This document shows, in pieces, positions 25,601 to 33,694 of a stretch of 64,000 bases of DNA. The stretch lies in the NCBI RefSeq assembly GCF_001902145.1, contig NZ_MRST01000027.1, forward strand, positions 847,972-911,971, written 5' to 3'. The position numbers and the translations under genes are program-made. This stretch comes from Pseudomonas fluorescens (GTDB lineage Bacteria > Pseudomonadota > Gammaproteobacteria > Pseudomonadales > Pseudomonadaceae). Every line of letters starts with the position of its first letter. Position 1 is the first letter of the stretch. The notes beneath the pieces were generated by a model, which was not told the DNA's origin, did no database searches, and saw only the letters and a program-made list of their open reading frames with translations.

Positions 25601-26582
25601 AAATCTCGGTGTGCTTGAGTTGGGCCTTGCGCAGCATGTCAGCCGCGTCACGAATCTCGCGCTCGCCGGGCAGGAACACCAGCACATCGCCAGGGCTGCG
25701 CCGTTCGCTGCGCTCATAGGCGGCGATTTCGTCGAGGGTGGCGAGGATCGCCTGGTCGACGGTCAAGTCATCCTCGACGCGGTTGCCCTCTTCGTCCTGT
25801 TCCAGGGTGAGCGGGCGATACCAGGTGTCCACCGGGAAGGTACGGCCCGAGACCTCGACAATCGGCGCATCGTCGAAGTGCTTGGAAAAGCGCTCCAGGT
25901 CGATGGTGGCCGAGGTGATGATGACTTTCAGGTCGGGACGACGCGGCAACAGGGTCTTGAGGTAGCCGAGCAGGAAGTCGATGTTCAGGCTGCGTTCGTG
26001 GGCTTCGTCGACGATGATCGTGTCGTAGCGTTCCAGGTAACGGTCGTTCTGGGTTTCGGCCAGCAGGATGCCGTCGGTCATCAGCTTGATCAGGGTGTTG
26101 GCATCGCTCTGGTCTTCAAAGCGCACTTGATAGCCGACCAACGCGCCCAGTGGCGTGGCCAGTTCTTCGGCGACGCGGCTGGCGACACTGCGCGCCGCAA
26201 TCCGGCGCGGCTGGGTATGGCCGATCAGGCCGTACTGGCCGCGACCGATTTCCAGGCAGATTTTTGGCAACTGGGTGGTTTTACCCGAGCCGGTCTCACC
26301 GGCGATGATCAGCACCTGGTGCTTGTTCAGCGCGTCCTTGATCTCATCGCGCTTGGCAGCAATCGGCAGGCTGTCGTCATAGCGAATCACCGGCAGGCTG
26401 GCGCGTCGCGCCGTGACCTGGGCGCAGGAAGCCTGCATACGCGCTACCCACTGCGCCAGCTTTTCCTCGTCGGGCTTCTTGCGCAGCTCAAGCAACTGGC
26501 GCCGCAAGCGGTGGCGGTCGGCGAGCATGGCGTGATCGAGGGTTTTGAGCAGTTGGTCGATGGTGGGTGCTTGGTCAGTCAT
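22671..26582 (-). CDS. hrpA: ATP-dependent RNA helicase HrpA
   Basis: A 1303-residue DEAH-box helicase of normal HrpA length. Walker A is GETGSGKTTQLPK (about 95-107), motif II is IIVDEAHERSLNIDFLLG, motif III SATID, motif VI QRKGRCGRVEPG. The HA2 and OB-fold parts follow (RMGRMLLEAAKLG..., then KNFLNYLRLREW), and the long C-terminal DUF3418 region runs to the end. HrpA acts on mRNA and, in E. coli, helps resolve stalled ribosomes. It is a single gene bounded by REPINs on both sides. Confidence 0.96.
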   Translation of the reverse strand: MTDQAPTIDQLLKTLDHAMLADRHRLRRQLLELRKKPDEEKLAQWVARMQASCAQVTARRASLPVIRYDDSLPIAAKRDEIKDALNKHQVLIIAGETGSGKTTQLPKICLEIGRGQYGLIGHTQPRRIAARSVASRVAEELATPLGALVGYQVRFEDQSDANTLIKLMTDGILLAETQNDRYLERYDTIIVDEAHERSLNIDFLLGYLKTLLPRRPDLKVIITSATIDLERFSKHFDDAPIVEVSGRTFPVDTWYRPLTLEQDEEGNRVEDDLTVDQAILATLDEIAAYERSERRSPGDVLVFLPGEREIRDAADMLRKAQLKHTEILPLYARLSPAEQQRIFQSHPGRRVVLATNVAETSLTVPGIRYVIDSGTARISRYSYRAKVQRLPIEAISQASANQRKGRCGRVEPGICVRLYSEEDFIGRPEFTDPEILRTNLAAVILQMLHLRLGEITDFPFIEPPDGKAISDGFNLLQELSAVDRNSQLTPLGRQLARLPVDPRMGRMLLEAAKLGSLQEVLIVASAMSIQDPRERPPERQQAADQAHAQWKDPDSDFAGLVNLWRGFEEQRQELTASPLRNWCRKNFLNYLRLREWRDSHRQLSLICRDMQLSLNKEPADYPKLHKAVLSGLLSQIGQKTEDGDYLGARQRRFWIHPSSGIGKKRPQWLMTAELVETTKLYARMVAKIDADWIEPLAGHLIKKNHFEPHWEKKRGQVVAFEQITLFGLIVVGRRPVHYGPIDPVASRELFIREGLVRGEIQSRAKCLTANQKLLEQLDELEAKARRRDILADEETLYAFYDARLPAEIHQTATFDSWYKVNSQKDPQLLIMREEDVLAREASEVTAAHYPDTLHLGDLALALSYHFEPNHPRDGVTLRVPAPLLPALPAERLEWLVPGLIEAKCIALVRNLPKALRKNFVPVPDFVKAALQRIEFGQGSLPQALGRELLRMTGARVSDEAWAEAAQQVDNHLKMNLEVVDGQGKFLGEGRDLAELTARFAQASQAALAVPQTAKSQQPVEAKVFAAVAEKTQQNIAGLSMTVYPALVEENGTVKEGRFSTAAEAEFQHRRALQRLLMQQLAEPAKFLRGKLPGLTELGLMYRELGRIDALVEDILLASLDTCVLEGEDSLPRDGAGLAALAERKRGSWTEHAERLARLTLQVLKLWHGLQKRFKGKIDLAQAVALNDIKLQLSNLVYPGFVRETPAQWFKELPRLLKAIELRLEKLPSQMQKDRVWSSELAGLWAQYQNRLNKHTQEGKRDPQLELYRWWLEEYRVSLFAQQLGTKVPISDKRLSKQWSQVEP

Positions 26583-26696
26583 CAGCTACTTCGACGGTTA
26601 TCTATTTATGCACGGCCGGCAAGTGTGGCAGAAAAGCAGCCGAGCTGGCAGACGGTTGAGCTTCATCGGGCGCAAACCGAACCAAATGTGGGAGCG

Positions 26697-26776
26697 GGCT
26701 TGCTCGCGAAAGCGGTGGTTCAGCTGATACATCTGTGACTGACACACCGCATTCGCGAGCAAGCCCGCTCCCACAG
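26697..26776. repeat. REPIN, GAGCGGGCTTGCTCGC variant
   Basis: TGTGGGAGCGGGCTTGCTCG and the inverted CGAGCAAGCCCGCTCCCACA pair around a short middle; it lies between hrpA and aceK. The GTGGGAG start marks a second subtype distinct from the GTAGGAG copies. Confidence 0.88.
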
Positions 26777-26787
26777 GGGGGAATGCG

Positions 26788-28497
26788 TTACAGGGGGTCT
26801 TTTCTGCGGTAGGGGAATACGTCAATAACCTTGCCAGCAAGTATCGCGTCCTGCAGGCCCTTCCAGTAATCGGCGTTGTACAACTCGCCATGCAGTTGAT
26901 CGAACAGCTTGCGTTGGCCGGCATCGGCGAACAGGAACGGCGGGAACTCTTCGGGGAACACATCCAGCGGGCCGATGGAGTACCAGGGCTCGGAGGCCAT
27001 TTCATCCTCGGGGGTGCGCGGCGCAGGGATATGGCGGAAGTTGGCTTCGGTGAGAAAGCAGATTTCGTCGTAGTCGTAGAACACCACGCGTCCGTGGCGG
27101 GTGACGCCAAAGTTTTTCAACAGCATGTCGCCGGGGAAGATATTCGCTGCCGCCAGTTGCTTGATCGCCAGGCCGTAATCCTCCAGGGCTTCGCGCACCT
27201 GGGCGGGGTTGGCGTTGTCGAGGTAGAGGTTGAGCGGGGTCATGCGTCGCTCGGTCCAGCAGTGGCGGATGAGCACGGTGTCGCCCTCCACTTCGACAGT
27301 GCCTGCGGCGACTTCCAGCAACTCGGCCAGGCACTCGGGCTCGAACTTGCTCAAGGGGAAGCGGAAGTCGGCGAATTCCTGGGTATCGGCCATGCGCCCT
27401 ACCCGGTCGACGCTTTTCACCAGGCGGTACTTTTCGATCACCGTGGCGCGGTTGACGTTTTTCGACGGCGAGAAGCGATCCTTGATGATCTTGAACACAG
27501 TGTTAAAGCCCGGCAACGTGAACACGCTCATGACCATGCCGCGCACGCCGGGGGCCATGATGAACTGGTCATCGGTGGTTGCCAGGTGGTTGATCAGCGC
27601 ACGGTAGAACTCGGATTTGCCGTGTTTGTAGAAACCGATGGAAGTGTACAGCTCGGCAATGTGCTTGCCCGGCAGGATGCGCTTGAGAAAGCCGATGAAT
27701 TCCGCTGGCACGGGCACGTCGACCATGAAATAGGAACGGGTGAACGAGAAAATGATCGACACATCGGCTTCGTCGGTGATCAGCGCATCGATCTGGATAC
27801 CATGCCCTTCGCGGTGCAGCAGCGGAATCACCAGCGGCCATTGTTCGTCGCGGGTGTAGATGCGCCCCACGAGGTAGGCGCCTTTGTTGCGGTACAGCAC
27901 CGAGGAAAACAACTCGACCTTGAGGTCCGGGTCCTTGCACACCCAATCCGGCAGGTTTTCCCGCAACTGGGCTTCGAGGCGGCGCAGGTCGGCGGGCAGG
28001 TCGGCGTAGGGCTCGCTGAAGCTGTAGTCAGAGAATACCTGCGCCAGCATGTCCGCTATGTTGCCGGCCGGCGTGTAGATACGGGTTTGCGCCGCCCGCG
28101 CCCGGCGCAGGCTAGGCCGGGTGGTGTGAATGAACATGCAGCCGTCACTGATCAGGTCATGGCTGAACAGGCCGCAGAAGATCGAGTTGTACCAGGTCTC
28201 GGACAGCTCATCGTCAAAGCGCAGGTCGATCAGGCCGATATAGGCGCTTTTCACCAGAGGCCACTGGTCGATGTCCTGCAACGCCGCAGCGTCAAAACTG
28301 GCGCGCAGGCGGGTAGTCACCTCAGCGACTTTCTCCTCATAGAGGTTGATGCGTGCCGACGACGCGGCCTGCCCCTGCTGCCACTGGGCCTTCTCGAAAC
28401 GCTCACGGGCGCCATCGGTGATCTGGCGGAAGTGCTCACGGTAATCGTCGAAACCGTCGAGAATCATCCGGGCGATAGCGAGGGCAGACTGCGACAT
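26788..28497 (-). CDS. aceK: Isocitrate dehydrogenase kinase/phosphatase AceK
   Basis: A 569-residue bifunctional enzyme. The regulatory N-terminal half is followed by a kinase-like domain with APGVRGMVMSVFTLPGFNTVFKIIKDRFSPSKN (ATP loop region and Lys) and later MLLKNFGVTRHGRVVFYDYDEICFL, which holds the metal-binding Asp residues. It switches isocitrate dehydrogenase on and off at the TCA/glyoxylate branch. The ATG at 28497 (MSQSALAIARMILDGFDDYREHF) has GAGG upstream and matches the family start; an in-frame extension upstream is not credible. Confidence 0.95.
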   Translation of the reverse strand: MSQSALAIARMILDGFDDYREHFRQITDGARERFEKAQWQQGQAASSARINLYEEKVAEVTTRLRASFDAAALQDIDQWPLVKSAYIGLIDLRFDDELSETWYNSIFCGLFSHDLISDGCMFIHTTRPSLRRARAAQTRIYTPAGNIADMLAQVFSDYSFSEPYADLPADLRRLEAQLRENLPDWVCKDPDLKVELFSSVLYRNKGAYLVGRIYTRDEQWPLVIPLLHREGHGIQIDALITDEADVSIIFSFTRSYFMVDVPVPAEFIGFLKRILPGKHIAELYTSIGFYKHGKSEFYRALINHLATTDDQFIMAPGVRGMVMSVFTLPGFNTVFKIIKDRFSPSKNVNRATVIEKYRLVKSVDRVGRMADTQEFADFRFPLSKFEPECLAELLEVAAGTVEVEGDTVLIRHCWTERRMTPLNLYLDNANPAQVREALEDYGLAIKQLAAANIFPGDMLLKNFGVTRHGRVVFYDYDEICFLTEANFRHIPAPRTPEDEMASEPWYSIGPLDVFPEEFPPFLFADAGQRKLFDQLHGELYNADYWKGLQDAILAGKVIDVFPYRRKDPL

Positions 28498-28658
28498 GCG
28501 GGAAACCTCGAACGGGTATCTGGAAGCCCAGAGCTTAGCCAGTGAACCGAGGCAGGAGAAGAATGATTTTGCACGCGGGCAAACCGACTGCAATTAGCCA
28601 TTGTGCCGACCTGCCCGCTGGGCAACACTTCTGCGCCCGATTGGCATAGGAGTTTTCC

Positions 28659-29540
28659 GTGAGACCTGTTGACACCCTGTATCTGCTGGGGCTGGCTGCC
28701 ATCTGGGGCGCGAGTTTCCTGTTCATGCGCATGATCGCGCCGGAAATCGGCACGGTACCCACCGCGTTTTTCCGCGTGTCGATTGCCGCCGCGGGTTTAT
28801 TGGTGATCCTGGCGATGATGCGCGTGAGCTGGGATTTCCAGGGCAAGTTCAAGACGGTCCTGCTGCTGGGCGTGATCAACTCGGGGATTCCCGCGACTAT
28901 GTACTCGGTGGCGGCGCAGGTACTGCCGGCGGGTTATTCGGCGATTTTCAACGCCACCACGCCACTGATGGGCGTGCTGATTGGCGGATTGTTTTTCAGC
29001 GAGCGTCTGACACCGTCGAAAATAGCGGGTGTGGCCTTGGGTCTGCTTGGTGTTGCCGTGCTCACCCGCGCGGGGCCGGTGGCATTTGATCTGGAACTGT
29101 TAATGGGCGCATTGGCGTGCCTGCTGGCGACCACTTGCTATGGCTTCGCCGGTTTCCTGGCGCGACGCTGGCTGGATCAGCGCGGCGGGTTGGACAGTCG
29201 CCTCTCAGCCTTGGGCAGTATGTTGGGTGCTACCTTGTTTTTGCTGCCGTTCTTTGCCTACAGCGCCATCAGCCATCCACCAGCGAGCTGGGGCGGCTGG
29301 CAAGTGTGGTCGTCGCTGCTGGGATTGGGGCTGGTATGTACGGCGTTCGCCTACATCCTGTACTTCCGCCTGCTGTCATCCATCGGCCCGGTCAAGTCGA
29401 TGACCGTGACCTTCATGATTCCGCCGTTCGGCGTGTTGTGGGGGGCGTTGCTGTTGGATGAGCCGCTGTCCATGGCTCATCTGTATGGGGGTGTATTGAT
29501 TGCCGGGGCGTTGTGGTTGGTGCTGCGCCGGTCCAAATGA
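28659..29540 (+). CDS. EamA/DMT-family transporter
   Basis: A 293-residue exporter with ten membrane segments. The first EamA repeat contains LYLLGLAAIWGASFLFMRMIAPEIGTVPTAFFRV and PATMYSVAAQVLPAGYSAIFNATTPLMGVLIGGLFFSERLTPSKIAGVALGLLGVAVL; the second ends AYILYFRLLSSIGPVKSMTVTFMIPPFGVLWG. The start is GTG at 28659 with ATAGGAG upstream. Substrate unknown. It converges with another EamA gene across a REPIN. Confidence 0.9.
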   Translation: MRPVDTLYLLGLAAIWGASFLFMRMIAPEIGTVPTAFFRVSIAAAGLLVILAMMRVSWDFQGKFKTVLLLGVINSGIPATMYSVAAQVLPAGYSAIFNATTPLMGVLIGGLFFSERLTPSKIAGVALGLLGVAVLTRAGPVAFDLELLMGALACLLATTCYGFAGFLARRWLDQRGGLDSRLSALGSMLGATLFLLPFFAYSAISHPPASWGGWQVWSSLLGLGLVCTAFAYILYFRLLSSIGPVKSMTVTFMIPPFGVLWGALLLDEPLSMAHLYGGVLIAGALWLVLRRSK

Positions 29541-29548
29541 CAACCTTA

Positions 29549-29650
29549 CTGTAGGAGCGAGCTTGCTCGCGAAAAACCCGAGGGCATCTCGTTCATTCAG
29601 GATGCCCTCGTTATCGTTGACGTTCTTCGCGAGCAAGCTCGCTCCTACAG
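29549..29650. repeat. REPIN
   Basis: CTGTAGGAGCGAGCTTGCTC and the inverted copy, placed exactly between two convergent EamA genes, where it may also act as a transcript end. Confidence 0.9.
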
Positions 29651-29660
29651 GGGGTGGTTT

Positions 29661-30521
29661 TTAGTTCTTCCGGAACACGAAGACCAAGCCGACGATGATC
29701 AACGCCATTCCCAGCACGCTCAACAGTGCCAGGCGGTTGCCGAAGATCAGGTAGTCCATCACCGCGGTCACCGCCGGCACCAGGTAGAACAGACTGGTGA
29801 CATTCACCAGGTTGCCCCGAGCGATCAGGCGGTACAGCAACAGCGTCGCCAGCACGGACACCACCAGCCCCATCCACAGTACCGGCAGGTAAAAACGTGC
29901 ACTGTGTTCAAAGTGGAACGGCTGGAACGGCACGAACACCGCGCACAGCAGCAACCCGGCCAGGTATTGCAGTGGCAACGTGCCCAAGGGGTTGTCGGTG
30001 ATGCGCTTTTGCATGATCGAGCCAAACGTCATGCTCGCCAGCGCCAGCAGCCCGAACAGCATCCCCGCCAGGGACATGCCCGCCAGCCCGATGCCCTGGT
30101 ACACCACCATGATCAAGCCCGCCAGCCCCAACCCCAGGCCGAACAGCCGGCGCCAGGAGCGTTGACGCTCCATCAGCACCACGGTGAGGATCGGCTGCAC
30201 GCCCATGATGGTCGCCATCACCCCGGGGGTGACGTTGAGCTCCAGGGCCAGCAGATAGAAAATCTGGTAGGCCCCCAGCAAAACCAGGCCCGTCGCCGCT
30301 GCATACAGCATGGGTTTGCCAGGACGTGGCAGCTTCAACTTGAGGATCGGTACCAGCACCACCAACCCCATCAGGGCGATGGCAAACCGGATCAGCAGAA
30401 AGGCAAAGGGCGAAGCATGGGCCAGGCCCAACTTGGAGAAGATCGCCCCGCTGCTCCACAGCAAGACAAACACGCTCGTCGAGGCCGCCGCGGCCACGGA
30501 TTGTTTCGAAAGCACAGACAT
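29661..30521 (-). CDS. EamA/DMT-family transporter
   Basis: A 286-residue ten-helix transporter. Repeat one: VFVLLWSSGAIFSKLGLAHASPFAFLLIRFAIALMGLVVLVPIL; repeat two: VVSVLATLLLYRLIARGNLVNVTSLFYLVPAVTAVMDYLIFGNRLALLSVLGMALIIVGLVFV. The loop MGVQPILTVVLMERQRSWRRLFGLGLGLAGLIMVVYQG is typical of the family. I chose the ATG at 30521 because AGGTGG lies just upstream of it; a GTG nine bases earlier is possible. Substrate unknown. Confidence 0.9.
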   Translation of the reverse strand: MSVLSKQSVAAAASTSVFVLLWSSGAIFSKLGLAHASPFAFLLIRFAIALMGLVVLVPILKLKLPRPGKPMLYAAATGLVLLGAYQIFYLLALELNVTPGVMATIMGVQPILTVVLMERQRSWRRLFGLGLGLAGLIMVVYQGIGLAGMSLAGMLFGLLALASMTFGSIMQKRITDNPLGTLPLQYLAGLLLCAVFVPFQPFHFEHSARFYLPVLWMGLVVSVLATLLLYRLIARGNLVNVTSLFYLVPAVTAVMDYLIFGNRLALLSVLGMALIIVGLVFVFRKN

Positions 30522-30619
30522 GGTTACCACCTGTAATCAGGCAAAAAAGCCGACTCAGTAAAAAACTGAATTCCAGTAGGTTTTTTTCAGGCAGGCACGG
30601 GGCAACAGCGAATCGCTGA

Positions 30620-30862
30620 TCAGCCCGAAATGCCAACACCCGGCGGTGATACGACTGCGTACACCGGCGTGCTACTGACAGGTGGGGGGTAGTGACTGAT
30701 CTGCGCAGGCTGCTTGCCACGGCACGGCACGACCACAGCGATGACCGCTGAATCGACTACCGCTATGCGCTGGGAAGCTGGCATGTGCTGATCTTTTAGA
30801 AGGGATAAAGACGCGACGACTATAACCAGCCGCAAACATATTTTGCAATCCTTTCCCTTCAT
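30620..30862 (-). CDS. Possible small exported protein, low certainty
   Basis: An 80-residue frame starting MKGKDCKICLRLVIVVASLSLL, which could be a signal or membrane segment, and ending in a Pro/Val-rich tail (ISHYPPPVSSTPVYAVVSP). The ribosome site is poor. It may be a real small gene or chance coding; there is no family I recognise. Confidence 0.3.
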   Translation of the reverse strand: MKGKDCKICLRLVIVVASLSLLKDQHMPASQRIAVVDSAVIAVVVPCRGKQPAQISHYPPPVSSTPVYAVVSPPGVGISG

Positions 30863-30883
30863 CCTGTGCGTGGAGGCGTTTTC

Positions 30884-31054
30884 ATGCCATCCATGCACAC
30901 CGCTCGGTATTAAGCTCCGTCCTGGCCTTGATCTACGGCCAACTGGGCGTCCTGGCCCTGGGCCCGGCGATGCACTGGCTGCCGAGGTTCTACAAATGGC
31001 CGCGCCATCGCGCCTCAGCGCTTCACCCCTGTCGCTGTGCCGTTCTCGATGTAA
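30884..31054 (+). pseudogene. Possible decayed small membrane-protein gene
   Basis: GGAGG (30872-30876) precedes ATG 30884, but that frame stops after MPSMHTARY. A second frame then reads SSVLALIYGQLGVLALGPAM followed by HWLPRFYKWPRHR, which looks like real hydrophobic coding without a start. A frameshift near 30910 would join them. The REPIN at 31055 cuts off the 3' side. Confidence 0.3.
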
Positions 31055-31155
31055 CTGTAGGAGCGAGCTTGCTCGCGAAGAACTTCAACGCTAAGGCGGG
31101 CATCCTGAATGAACGCGTTGCCCTTGAGTGCTTCGCGAGCAAGCTCGCTCCTACA
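31055..31155. repeat. REPIN
   Basis: CTGTAGGAGCGAGCTTGCTC and the inverted CGCGAGCAAGCTCGCTCCTA flank a variable middle, upstream of the chemoreceptor gene. Confidence 0.9.
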
Positions 31156-31251
31156 AAGGGGCAACGCCGCTCGCAGGATTGTTGCAAAAATAAGTTAAAT
31201 AAATACCCCGCATGGCCGATACCCCCTGAAAGCCTTGCGGATTGAACAATC

Positions 31252-32817
31252 ATGCGTAATAACCAACCCGTTACCCAGCGCGAACGTACCTTCCCCGCTC
31301 AGCAACGGTTGATCTCCACCACAGATGCCAAGGGTGTCATCACCTACTGCAACGACGCCTTCGTCGAAATCAGTGGGTTCACCCGCGACGAACTGATCCG
31401 TGCACCGCACAACCTGGTGCGTCACCCGGATGTGCCGTCGGCCGTCTTCGCACACATGTGGACCACGCTCAAACAAGGCTTGCCATGGATGGGCATTGTC
31501 AAGAATCGCTGCAAGACCGGTGACCACTATTGGGTTAACGCCTATGTGACGCCGGTCTTCGACGGTAACCAGGTGGTCGGCTACGAATCGGTGCGCATCA
31601 AGCCCACCGCCGAGCAGATACGCCGGGCCGAAGCGCTCTATCAACGCATCAACCAGGGCAAGTCGGCCATTCCCCAGCGTGACAAATGGTTGCCGGTGCT
31701 GCAGGACTGGCTGCCGTTTATCCTGGTCAGCCAGTTAAGCTTCATGATCGGCGCCACCCTCACCTCCCAATGGGGCTTTGCCCTGGCTGCGGCGCTGTCG
31801 GTGCCGTTGGGCCTGCTGGGCCTGAGCTGGCAACAACGCGGCCTCAAGCGCTTGCTGCGCCTGGCCGAACAGACCACGTCCGACCCGTTGATCGCGCAGA
31901 TGTACACCGACAGCCGTGGCGCACAAGCGCGCCTGGAGATGTCGATCCTCAGCCAGGAAGCACGCCTGAAGACCTGTCTTACGCGCCTGCAGGACACTGC
32001 CGAACACCTGAACGACCAGGCGGCGCAGTCCAACACCCTGGCGCACAACAGCTCTAGCGGCCTGGAACGCCAGCGCGTGGAAACCGAACAGGTGGCCACT
32101 GCGGTGAACCAGATGGCGGCGACCACCCAGGAAGTCGCCAGCCATGTGCAGCGCACTGCCGATGCCACCCAGGAAGCCAACCGCCTGACCGGCCGCGGCC
32201 GCGATATCGCCGGGGAAACCCGCGAGGCGATTCAGCGGCTGTCGGTTGCGGTGGGCGAGACGGGTGTGACGGTCACTCAACTGGCCAAGGACAGCGATGA
32301 GATCGGCGGCGTGGTCGACGTGATCAAGGGCATTGCCGACCAGACCAACCTGCTCGCATTGAACGCCGCCATCGAAGCCGCGCGTGCCGGTGAGATGGGC
32401 CGTGGCTTTGCGGTGGTGGCTGACGAAGTACGTCAACTGGCCCAGCGTACGGCCGAATCCACCGGGCAGATCCATACGCTGATCGCCAAGTTGCAGCACA
32501 CTGCGGCCGCCGCCGTGCAAACCATGGACGCCGGGCACCGCCAGGCCGAAGAGGGTGTGGCGCGAGTGATGGAAGCGGACCAGGCGTTGGTGGGTATCAG
32601 TGAGGCGGTGGCCAATATCACCGACATGACTACTCAGATCGCAGCCGCAACCGAGGAGCAAAGTGCGGTGGCCGAGGAGATCAGCCGCAACATCAGCACC
32701 ATTGCGCTGTTGGCGGACCAGACCTCGGAGCAGGCGATGAACTCGGCGCAACTGAGTGAAGAGCTGACGCATACCGCCAATACCCAGTATTCGCTGGTAG
32801 AGCGTTTTAACCGATAA
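31252..32817 (+). CDS. aer: Aer-type PAS chemoreceptor (aerotaxis)
   Basis: A 521-residue methyl-accepting protein. An N-terminal PAS domain (residues 20-115: STTDAKGVITYCNDAFVEISGFTRDELI ... HPDVPSAVFAHMW) resembles the FAD-binding PAS of Aer. A hydrophobic hairpin (about 150-195: WLPFILVSQLSFMIGATLTSQWGFALAAALSVPLGLLGL) anchors it, and the signalling tip IADQTNLLALNAAIEAARAGEMGRGFAVVADEVRQLAQRT is complete. It has no periplasmic sensor domain, so it senses redox/oxygen inside the cell. Its place upstream of the cbb3 genes matches PA1561 in P. aeruginosa as I remember it. Confidence 0.9.
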   Translation: MRNNQPVTQRERTFPAQQRLISTTDAKGVITYCNDAFVEISGFTRDELIRAPHNLVRHPDVPSAVFAHMWTTLKQGLPWMGIVKNRCKTGDHYWVNAYVTPVFDGNQVVGYESVRIKPTAEQIRRAEALYQRINQGKSAIPQRDKWLPVLQDWLPFILVSQLSFMIGATLTSQWGFALAAALSVPLGLLGLSWQQRGLKRLLRLAEQTTSDPLIAQMYTDSRGAQARLEMSILSQEARLKTCLTRLQDTAEHLNDQAAQSNTLAHNSSSGLERQRVETEQVATAVNQMAATTQEVASHVQRTADATQEANRLTGRGRDIAGETREAIQRLSVAVGETGVTVTQLAKDSDEIGGVVDVIKGIADQTNLLALNAAIEAARAGEMGRGFAVVADEVRQLAQRTAESTGQIHTLIAKLQHTAAAAVQTMDAGHRQAEEGVARVMEADQALVGISEAVANITDMTTQIAAATEEQSAVAEEISRNISTIALLADQTSEQAMNSAQLSEELTHTANTQYSLVERFNR

Positions 32818-32826
32818 ACCGCCCTC

Positions 32827-32928
32827 CTGTAGGAGCGAGCTTGCTCGCGAAAAACTCAGGACCGGCGCGGGTTAACTTCAGACCCGCGTTATCGTTGACG
32901 ATCTTCGCGAGCAAGCTCGCTCCTACAG
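32827..32928. repeat. REPIN whose end supplies a stop codon
   Basis: CTGTAGGAGCGAGCTTGCTC and its inverted partner. The right end overlaps the minus-strand hydrolase gene: its TAG stop (32923-32925) is the TAG in CTGTAGGAG. Confidence 0.9.
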
Positions 32929-33615
32929 TTTCCTGAGAAACTCAGCCACCTGCACCGCTGCCGCCTCCAAGTGCTGCTCATGGCTGAACCCTGAAACCTT
33001 CAGCGGCTTCAAGTCATGATCCCCCGCCACCAGCCACATCACCTCGATGCTCGGCGACAACGCATACCCCTCAACCGCCGCTCGATTGCCTAGCGCGTCG
33101 CGCTCACCCTGCACAATCAACGTCGGCGTCTTCAATCCCGCCAAATGTTCCACTCGAGGCTTTTCCGGCTTGCCCACCGCATAGAACGGATACCCCAGGC
33201 ACACCAGCCCATCGGCGCCCAGCTCATCGGCCAACAGACTGGCCATGCGCCCGCCCATGGACTTGCCGCCAATCGCCAGTTTCCCAGCGACATGACGTCG
33301 CACCTGGGCATACACCTCGCGCCACGCCTCCAGCAGTTTCGGCGCCGGATTTGGCGGACGTTTGCCCCCGTCCAAGCGGCGCTGGGCCATGTACGGGAAC
33401 TCGAAGCGCAACACGCTCACCCCATGCCCGGCGAGGCGTGCAGCCATGTCGTTCATGAACGCCGAGTCCATCGGTGCACCGGCGCCGTGGGCCAGGATCA
33501 GCGTGGCCGGCTCACCCGACGTCGTGCCCGTCGCGACATCCCACAACCAGCCATGTTCCCGTACACACTGCGCCCATTGATCCCCGTCAATACTGGCCTT
33601 GTGCTCTTTGCCCAT
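32923..33615 (-). CDS. Alpha/beta-family hydrolase
   Basis: A 230-residue hydrolase. TLILAHGAGAPMDSAFMNDMA (about 40-60) is the oxyanion segment, IGGKSMGGRMAS (about 113-124) the nucleophile elbow, GERDALGN and GDHDLKP carry the Asp and His. The HGAGA..MDS and GGKSMGGR forms are those of the KANL3/Tex30-like or dienelactone-hydrolase-like group found beside cbb3 genes. The start at 33615 (MGKEHKAS) has GAGG nearby. The gene ends inside a REPIN and is divergent from ccoN. Substrate unknown. Confidence 0.85.
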   Translation of the reverse strand: MGKEHKASIDGDQWAQCVREHGWLWDVATGTTSGEPATLILAHGAGAPMDSAFMNDMAARLAGHGVSVLRFEFPYMAQRRLDGGKRPPNPAPKLLEAWREVYAQVRRHVAGKLAIGGKSMGGRMASLLADELGADGLVCLGYPFYAVGKPEKPRVEHLAGLKTPTLIVQGERDALGNRAAVEGYALSPSIEVMWLVAGDHDLKPLKVSGFSHEQHLEAAAVQVAEFLRKL

Positions 33616-33650
33616 GCTTGCCTCGCTTTTTAGTCTGCCTATAACTCCAG

Positions 33651-33673
33651 CCCAAGTGCCGCACTGGCTTGGG
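33651..33673. promoter_or_regulatory. Inverted repeat upstream of the first ccoN
   Basis: CCCAAG (33651-33656) and CTTGGG (33668-33673) lie 22 bases before the ccoN ATG. It is a candidate regulatory site or leader hairpin; no Anr-type TTGAT-N4-ATCAA is found in this short gap. Confidence 0.3.
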
Positions 33674-33694
33674 TTGAACCGTGGATGGGGAACC

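Larger units (their letters stand above)
30522..31251. other. 730-base interval with uncertain small genes and a REPIN
   Basis: No convincing full gene fills this gap. It holds a possible small minus-strand gene (30620-30862), a stretch at 30907-31010 that reads as a hydrophobic peptide without a proper start on the plus strand, and a REPIN (31055-31155). The last 95 bases lead into the chemoreceptor gene; I see no Anr-type site there. Confidence 0.5.

Noticed and set aside
28659..30521. Two convergent EamA genes as a heterodimeric exporter pair
   Set aside because: They are on opposite strands with separate promoters, and full-length ten-helix proteins of this family do not need a partner.
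31157..31251. Anr box upstream of the Aer-like receptor
   Set aside because: GATTGAACAATC is a short palindrome at the start codon but does not fit TTGAT-N4-ATCAA.
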